Source: Mycolicibacterium setense (GTDB taxonomy: Bacteria > Actinomycetota > Actinomycetes > Mycobacteriales > Mycobacteriaceae). From it: a stretch of DNA of 64,000 bases. Under the pieces are notes generated by a model that worked only from the letters and a program-made list of their open reading frames with translations, was not told where the DNA came from and did no database searches. The first letter of the stretch is position 1. Every line of letters starts with the position of its first letter. The stretch is taken from NCBI RefSeq assembly GCF_000805385.1, contig NZ_JTJW01000006.1, positions 310,001 to 374,000 on the forward strand, given 5' to 3'. Below, in pieces: positions 59,798 through 64,000 of the stretch. The position numbers and the translations under genes were made by a program.

Positions 59798-60376
59798 TCA
59801 GCCCGCCGGGGCCGGTGCCGGTTCCTGCGCCGGCATCGTGCGAGCGACCTGACCGGAGATCTGCTGAATGGGTGTCGGCCCGGAGCCGGCCGGCAGGGTC
59901 AACGCGACGTACACCGGGCGGTCCACCGCGTACCAGGTGCTGCGGCCCTGACCATCGGCCTGCGCACCCGGGCCCGCGACGCCTGTGTCTCCGACCCGGA
60001 ACCACTGGACCTCGTCGACCACCTGTAGTGGGGTGCCCACGACAAAATCGGTGGGGCGGTCCAGCCCGCAGCGCAGGACCACCGGCTCTGTGTCCGGCTC
60101 GGCGCGCCACGCCGCGGTGCCCGGTGGGGTCGGATCGACGGTCGGGGCCCGCCGGAAATCGCCGAGTTGTTCGGGCAGCGCGTTCAGCAGATCGCGACAA
60201 TGTTGGTTGTCGGCCTGGGGCGCCGGTATCGCCGGGATGGCCACAGGTTGCTGATCGGGGGATTGCTGCCGTGACGCCGCGATACCGAGGACGGTGATCA
60301 GCACCGAGACCGCGACGACGACCGCCGCGATGAGGATGGCGCGGGGCGGTCCGTCGACGGCATGCGAATCGGTCAC
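59798..60376 (-). CDS. DUF3515 membrane-anchored protein (Rv2980-like)
   Basis: The 192-residue protein has one N-terminal membrane helix (AILIAAVVVAVSVLITVLGI) and an extracellular domain of the DUF3515 type: CRDLLNALPEQLGDFRR, AWRAEPDTEPVVLRCGLDRP and VQWFRVGDTG, with two Cys that may pair. The C-terminus is Pro/Ala-rich. The function is unknown. It starts at GTG 60376, 10 bases after the small AsnC-like gene, and converges on ddlA. Confidence 0.85.
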   Translation of the reverse strand: MTDSHAVDGPPRAILIAAVVVAVSVLITVLGIAASRQQSPDQQPVAIPAIPAPQADNQHCRDLLNALPEQLGDFRRAPTVDPTPPGTAAWRAEPDTEPVVLRCGLDRPTDFVVGTPLQVVDEVQWFRVGDTGVAGPGAQADGQGRSTWYAVDRPVYVALTLPAGSGPTPIQQISGQVARTMPAQEPAPAPAG

Positions 60377-60386
60377 ACCACCAACT

Positions 60387-60629
60387 CTATGGCTGGCCTG
60401 TGTTGGCGATCGGGCAGGTCAACGTACGGGTGATGCCGGGTACCTGCTGGACGGCGGGCACCACGTCTGCTTGCAGCACCGTCAAGGTGTCGGCGCTGAT
60501 GCGCAAGACCACGTCATAGGGCCCGGTCACGTATTCCGCGGACGTCACGCCCGGCAGGCCGGCGAGTTGTTTGGCGACGACTTCGGCGCGGCCCACCTCG
60601 GTCTGGATCAGGACGTAAGCCTCCACCAC
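60387..60629 (-). CDS. Stand-alone Lrp/AsnC ligand-binding (RAM) domain protein
   Basis: The 80-residue protein is just the RAM/AsnC C-terminal fold: VEAYVLIQTEVGRAEVVAKQ, GVTSAEYVTGPYDVVLRISA and VPGITRTLTCPI. It lacks any DNA-binding domain. Such free-standing domains form rings that bind amino acids and may act as partners of full Lrp proteins. The start is GTG 60629 with GAGGAGA upstream. It is divergent from thiL and upstream of the DUF3515 gene on the same strand, 10 bases apart. Confidence 0.88.
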   Translation of the reverse strand: MVEAYVLIQTEVGRAEVVAKQLAGLPGVTSAEYVTGPYDVVLRISADTLTVLQADVVPAVQQVPGITRTLTCPIANTGQP

Positions 60630-60737
60630 CGGCTGTCTCCTCCATCTCGCTGCATAAACTGCTGGCCGCAGGCACCAAACGTACCGCAGGTCGGGTCCGG
60701 GTTCTCAGGACGCGGCAGCCGACCGGCAGGAGGCCAT

Positions 60738-61721
60738 ATGACGGGTGAGACCACCGGCGACGATCCCGGTGACGACAACGACGACACCCTGGCGGGAGCG
60801 GGTGAATTCGTCGTCATCGACCGCTTGGTGGCCGGGCGCACGCAAGCCGACGCCGTGACGCTCGGTCCGGGCGACGACGCGGCGGTGGTGACGGCAGCCG
60901 ACGGCCGCACCGTGGTCTCCACCGACATGTTGGTGCAGGACCGTCATTTCCGGTTGGACTGGTCCTCGCCGCACGACATCGGGCGCAAGGCCATCGCCCA
61001 GAACGCTGCCGACATCGAAGCCATGGGCGCTCGGAGCACCGTATTCGTGGTGGCGTTCGGCGCACCGTCGGACACATCGGTGGCCGCCGCGTCGGAATTG
61101 GCCGACGGACTGTGGGACGAGGCACGCCGGCTGGGCGCGAGCATCGCAGGCGGAGACCTGGTCAGTGCCCCGCAGTGGGTGATATCGGTCACGGTGCTCG
61201 GGGACCTCGGTGGCCGGGAACCGGTGTGTCGCAGCGGTGCCCGACCCGGCGATACCGTCGCGGTGGTGGGCGCACTTGGCCTCTCCGCGGCGGGATATGA
61301 GCTTCTGCGCCGTGGTGTCGACGGATTTCCGGACCTGCGGCAGCGACACCTGACACCGCAACCGCCTTACGGTCAGGGTGCGGTTGCCGCCGCCGCCGGA
61401 GCCACCTCCATGACCGATGTGTCCGACGGCCTGCTCGCCGATCTGGGCCACATCGCGACGGCATCCGGGGTCGGCATCGACGTGGACAGCGGCCTTCTCG
61501 ACGGCGACCGTCGAGCGGTCGCCGAGGCCGCCGGGGCAATGGATGCCGATCCGTGGCAGTGGGTGCTGGGCGGCGGCGAGGACCACGCTCTGGTCGCCAC
61601 ATTCCCGGATGAACTTCCCGCGGGCTGGCGCGCCATCGGACGGGTGATCGACAGCCCGGCAGTGGTGCTCGTAGACGGCGCGCCGTGGGGCGGTAATGCC
61701 GGATGGCAATCGTTCGGCTAG
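60738..61721 (+). CDS. thiL: Thiamine-monophosphate kinase
   Basis: The 327-residue PurM-like enzyme has [60 protein letters not shown] and [20 protein letters not shown], all ThiL signatures. It phosphorylates thiamine monophosphate to the active diphosphate, the cofactor used by IlvB in this window. CAGGAGG gives the start at 60738; the first 25 residues are acidic and variable. ung follows about 50 bases downstream. Confidence 0.96.
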   Translation: MTGETTGDDPGDDNDDTLAGAGEFVVIDRLVAGRTQADAVTLGPGDDAAVVTAADGRTVVSTDMLVQDRHFRLDWSSPHDIGRKAIAQNAADIEAMGARSTVFVVAFGAPSDTSVAAASELADGLWDEARRLGASIAGGDLVSAPQWVISVTVLGDLGGREPVCRSGARPGDTVAVVGALGLSAAGYELLRRGVDGFPDLRQRHLTPQPPYGQGAVAAAAGATSMTDVSDGLLADLGHIATASGVGIDVDSGLLDGDRRAVAEAAGAMDADPWQWVLGGGEDHALVATFPDELPAGWRAIGRVIDSPAVVLVDGAPWGGNAGWQSFG

Positions 61722-61750
61722 TGGCTCACGCTAGGTTGGTTTCTCGTGAT

Positions 61751-61858
61751 GCGGACGCGAGGAGCGAAAAGATGACGGCGGACGCGAGGAGCAAAACGAT
61801 CACGGCGGACGCGAGGAGCAAAACGATCACGGCGGACGCGAGGAGCGAAACGATCACG
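61751..61858. repeat. Four 27-bp tandem repeats at the start of ung
   Basis: Four units of 27 bp begin GCGGACGCGAGGAGC and differ from each other at only a few positions. In the ung frame they read ADARS(K/E)TIT. The core AGGAGCGNARCGA is shared with copies A (1291) and B (24026). Confidence 0.93.
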
Positions 61859-62557
61859 GCGACCGGCAGTTCAGCCGGTGCACGTCCCCTCGACGAGCTC
61901 GTCGACGCCGGCTGGGCCCGGGCGCTCGAGCCGGTGGGGGCGCAGGTCGCACAGATGGGGCAGTTCCTGCGCGACGAACTCTCTGCCGGCAGGCGCTATC
62001 TGCCTGCCGGCCAGAATGTGCTGCGCGCCTTCACCTTTCCATTCGAGAAGGTGCGCGTGCTGATCGTGGGCCAGGACCCCTACCCGACTCCGGGCCATGC
62101 CGTCGGCCTCAGTTTTTCGGTGGGTGCCGACGTGCGTCCGCTGCCGCGCAGCCTGTCGAACATCTTCACCGAGTACTCCGAGGATCTGGGATATCCGCTG
62201 CCGGCCAACGGCGATCTCACCCCGTGGGCAGAACAAGGAGTGATGCTGCTCAACAGGGTGCTGACGGTGTCCCCGGGCACTCCGGCCTCGCACCGCGGCA
62301 AGGGCTGGGAAGCGGTGACCGAATGTGCGATCCGGGCCCTGGTCGCGCGGGAGCAGCCGATGGTTGCCGTGCTGTGGGGCCGGGATGCGTCGACGCTGAA
62401 ACCGATGCTCGCCGAAGGTGACTGCGCGACGATCGAATCGCCGCACCCGTCACCGTTGTCGGCGTCGCGCGGATTCTTCGGATCACGCCCGTTCAGCCGG
62501 GCCAACGAACTCCTTCAGCAGAAGGGTGCCGATCCGATCGACTGGCGATTGCCCTGA
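61772..62557 (+). CDS. ung: Uracil-DNA glycosylase with repeat-encoded N-terminal extension
   Basis: The 261-residue protein contains a complete family 1 [23 protein letters not shown] with the catalytic Asp, [32 protein letters not shown] and [20 protein letters not shown] with the catalytic His. It removes uracil from DNA. About 35 residues before [12 protein letters not shown], mostly copies of TADARSKTI, have no counterpart in the roughly 227-residue M. tuberculosis enzyme as I recall it. The ATG at 61772 lies inside the first repeat unit with GAGGAG upstream; no other good start leads directly into the domain. It is convergent with a lipoprotein gene 5 bases away. Confidence 0.93.
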   Translation: MTADARSKTITADARSKTITADARSETITATGSSAGARPLDELVDAGWARALEPVGAQVAQMGQFLRDELSAGRRYLPAGQNVLRAFTFPFEKVRVLIVGQDPYPTPGHAVGLSFSVGADVRPLPRSLSNIFTEYSEDLGYPLPANGDLTPWAEQGVMLLNRVLTVSPGTPASHRGKGWEAVTECAIRALVAREQPMVAVLWGRDASTLKPMLAEGDCATIESPHPSPLSASRGFFGSRPFSRANELLQQKGADPIDWRLP

Positions 62558-62562
62558 GGTGG

Positions 62563-62901
62563 TCACGGCCTGGGGATTGCCGGCGGCTGCGGGATGGCGG
62601 GCGGAGCCGGGATCCCCGGTGACGGAATCTCGATGGTCACGTCACCGTTGCCCTCGGTCGGGGAGGGAGGCATCTCAGCGGGCGACGTCGGCGCAGGCGA
62701 GACCGGCGTTTCGATGACCGTGGTCTCGGTGCGGGTCGCCGGGCCTTCCGAGGTCACCGGAGCCTCGGTCGTCAACGGAGTCTCCGAGGTGGTGGTGTCG
62801 TCGTCGGAGCTGTTGTCACCACACGCGGTCAGCATCGAGCCGACCGCAAGTGCGGCAGCGAACACGTAGAGCGGTGTATGTGATGCACGACATGGAGTCA
62901 T
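62563..62901 (-). CDS. Small Pro/Thr-rich lipoprotein
   Basis: The 112-residue product has a lipoprotein signal (YVFAAALAVGSMLTAC) with lipobox LTAC and a mature part that is entirely low-complexity: an acidic start (GDNSSDDDTTTSETP), Thr/Glu/Pro stretches and a PAIPQPPAIPRP end. No domain is recognisable. It is probably disordered in the cell envelope. It lies downstream of rpmB on the same strand, and its stop is 5 bases from that of ung. Confidence 0.75.
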   Translation of the reverse strand: MTPCRASHTPLYVFAAALAVGSMLTACGDNSSDDDTTTSETPLTTEAPVTSEGPATRTETTVIETPVSPAPTSPAEMPPSPTEGNGDVTIEIPSPGIPAPPAIPQPPAIPRP

Positions 62902-62971
62902 GAGGCCAGCAGATACCCTGCCGTGCCCTCAGGTAAACCAGACTGTCGCGCCACAGGTCAGGCGCGCGACG

Positions 62972-63166
62972 TCAGCCGCGCGCGACCTTACCGGCCTTGA
63001 TGCAGGAGGTGCAGGCGTTCACGCGCTGCTTGTTGCCACCCGGACGTGACACGGCACGCACCGACTGGATGTTCGGATCCCAGCGTCGGCTGGTCCGCCG
63101 ATGCGAGTGCGACACCGACTTGCCGAAGCCAGGCGCCTTTCCGCAGATATCGCACACGGCAGCCAT
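62972..63166 (-). CDS. rpmB: Ribosomal protein L28, zinc-ribbon form
   Basis: The 64-residue protein reads [20 protein letters not shown], then [16 protein letters not shown] and [17 protein letters not shown]. The CxxC pairs (CDIC and CTSC) show that it is the zinc-binding (C+) type of L28. Mycobacteria usually encode an additional Cys-free paralogue used under zinc starvation. A GAGGAG ribosome site lies just upstream. It is divergent from the DhaL-domain gene. Confidence 0.96.
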   Translation of the reverse strand: MAAVCDICGKAPGFGKSVSHSHRRTSRRWDPNIQSVRAVSRPGGNKQRVNACTSCIKAGKVARG

Positions 63167-63248
63167 ATCAACAACTCCTCGAAATCAGTACTTGGGGGGC
63201 CTGGGCCCACTCGCCGCAAACGGCGGGGCTCGACCCGACAACCTGATC

Positions 63249-63277
63249 AGAATACCGGCAGCCCTGAGGATCGCCAA
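63249..63277 (-). promoter_or_regulatory. Promoter of rpmB
   Basis: On the minus strand TTGGCG (63277-63272) and TATTCT (63254-63249) are 17 bp apart, giving a leader of about 76 bases. No Zur-like palindrome was seen here, which fits a zinc-replete (C+) L28. Confidence 0.5.
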
Positions 63278-63350
63278 AACGGCTCGTGAACACGATTCCA
63301 GGTTGTCCACAGCCGACGATGCTCTGATCGGGTTTGTCGCTGTCAGTGGA

Positions 63351-63356
63351 TAGGCT
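63351..63356 (+). promoter_or_regulatory. -10 element of the DhaL-domain gene
   Basis: TAGGCT would start transcription near 63363 and give a 76-base leader before the ATG at 63439. No convincing -35 was found. The rest of 63167-63438 holds only this and the rpmB promoter. Confidence 0.35.
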
Positions 63357-63438
63357 GGCGCCACGGCGGTGACCGCGTCGCACACGGGGGTTCGCACCGG
63401 GTTTCGGTGGGGATCTGATTCGGGGATTGGGAGGTCCG

Positions 63439-64000
63439 ATGTCGGCACGGCGGCTGGATGCCCCTGCGCTGCGGGCTTGGGCCCACGCCGCCGTCGATGA
63501 CCTGATCGCGCACACCGACGAGATCAACCGGCTCAACGTCTTCCCGGTGGCCGATGCGGATACCGGGACAAACATGCTGTTCACGATGCGTTCGGCGTGG
63601 GCGCATGTCGATGCCGAGCCGGTCGGCGGGGACATCCCCGCGGTGGCCAGTGCTTTGGCCGCCGGGGCGTTACAGGGCGCGCGGGGCAACTCCGGGGTGA
63701 TTCTGTCGCAGATTCTGCTCGGCCTGGCTGAGGTGATCACCAACGCGGCGGCCCAGCGTGACGGCGCTCTGTCCGCTGTGGACGGCGCGTTGTTCGCCGC
63801 GGCGCTTCGCCATGCCGCAGCACTGGCCGGCACGTCGATGGGTGCACCGGTGCCGGGCACGATCGTGTCGGTGCTGGAGGCCGCGGCCGAGGCCGCCGAG
63901 CGCTGTGCGGCCGAGGGCGGTGATGTCGCCGATGCGGCGGCCGCGGCCGGCGAAGCCGCCTCGGCAGCCCTGGATCGCACTCCGCAGCAACTCGACGTGC
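63439..64000 (+). CDS. DhaL/FakA-type kinase domain protein (Rv2975c/Rv2974c-like), C-terminus outside the window
   Basis: The visible 187 residues are a DhaL domain: WAHAAVDDLIAHTDEINRLN, the Mg-nucleotide motif NVFPVADADTGTNMLFTMRS (two conserved Asp), LAAGALQGARGNSGVILSQI and GTSMGAPVPGTIVSVLEAAA. The family includes the fatty-acid kinase FakA and the ADP-binding subunit of dihydroxyacetone kinase. The rpmB-DAK-recG order of Gram-positives fits a FakA-like fatty-acid kinase more than a sugar kinase; that is inference. GGGAGG precedes the ATG. The gene continues past the window end; in M. tuberculosis it is split over two annotated genes. Confidence 0.85.
   Translation, partial: MSARRLDAPALRAWAHAAVDDLIAHTDEINRLNVFPVADADTGTNMLFTMRSAWAHVDAEPVGGDIPAVASALAAGALQGARGNSGVILSQILLGLAEVITNAAAQRDGALSAVDGALFAAALRHAAALAGTSMGAPVPGTIVSVLEAAAEAAERCAAEGGDVADAAAAAGEAASAALDRTPQQLDV

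Noticed and set aside
61751..61858. CRISPR or integration-site reading of the ung repeats.
   Set aside because: The units are contiguous without spacers and there is no integrase or tRNA target beside them.

Overview
The window is a contiguous piece of a high-GC actinobacterial chromosome, almost certainly a rapidly growing Mycobacterium (Mycolicibacterium-like). Gene content and order follow, in inverted orientation, the M. tuberculosis Rv3035-to-Rv2975c segment: etfBA, iscS-like, mnmA, ligA, gatCA-pfkA-gatB, lppZ/doxX/cfp6, ilvBNC, serA, leuB, gltX, leuCD, hupB, mutT1, ppk, gpsA, ddlA, thiL, ung. Homologue names come from remembered family sequences, not from a search. Many genes have an actinobacterial -10 hexamer (TANNNT) 6-9 bases before an ATG or GTG, the layout of leaderless mRNAs, and this was used to choose several starts.

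Region 1 (1-8.8 kb): lipoprotein, acyltransferase, secreted protein and the methyltransferase/GH57/GT4 set linked in mycobacteria to methylglucose lipopolysaccharide and alpha-glucan synthesis, with an MFS pump and its probable ArsR-like regulator inserted. Region 2 (9-18 kb): electron transfer flavoprotein, a small redox operon (SDR, cupin, nitroreductase), an OlsB-like/PlsC-like acyltransferase pair, cysteine desulfurase and tRNA thiouridylase, and a MetE-like protein. Region 3 (18-32.8 kb): an SRPBCC/ArsR pair with twin operators, acyl-CoA ligase, ligA, gatC-gatA-pfkA, a MarR/SDR divergon, gatB, TetR, lppZ, doxX, cfp6. The esx/PE/PPE block found between the corresponding genes of M. tuberculosis is absent. 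Region 4 (32.9-42.8 kb): ilvBNC behind a leader-peptide attenuator, small secreted proteins and lipoproteins, wrbA, an FAD oxidoreductase, serA-leuB. Region 5 (42.8-52.5 kb): MFS, secreted lipase, FAH-family enzyme, gltX, tRNA-Gln and tRNA-Glu, IclR regulator divergent from leuCD, hupB. Region 6 (52.5-64 kb): mutT1, ppk, fbiD, gpsA, a cystathionine lyase-like enzyme, ddlA, thiL, ung, a lipoprotein, rpmB and the start of a DhaL-domain protein.

Branched-chain amino acid synthesis is spread over three units here (ilvBNC, leuB, leuCD), each with its own control signals. The pieces of indirect Gln-tRNA synthesis (gltX, tRNA-Gln, gatC, gatA, gatB) are all present. The most distinctive observations are the ilvB attenuator, a short repeat family (core AGGAGCGNARCGA) that appears between genes and inside the reading frames of gatC and ung, perfect palindromes at several regulator/target divergons, a secreted protein of six 9-residue repeats beside a CRP-like palindrome, and an 84-bp tandem duplication in hupB. 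No IS element, prophage, integron or CRISPR array was seen.
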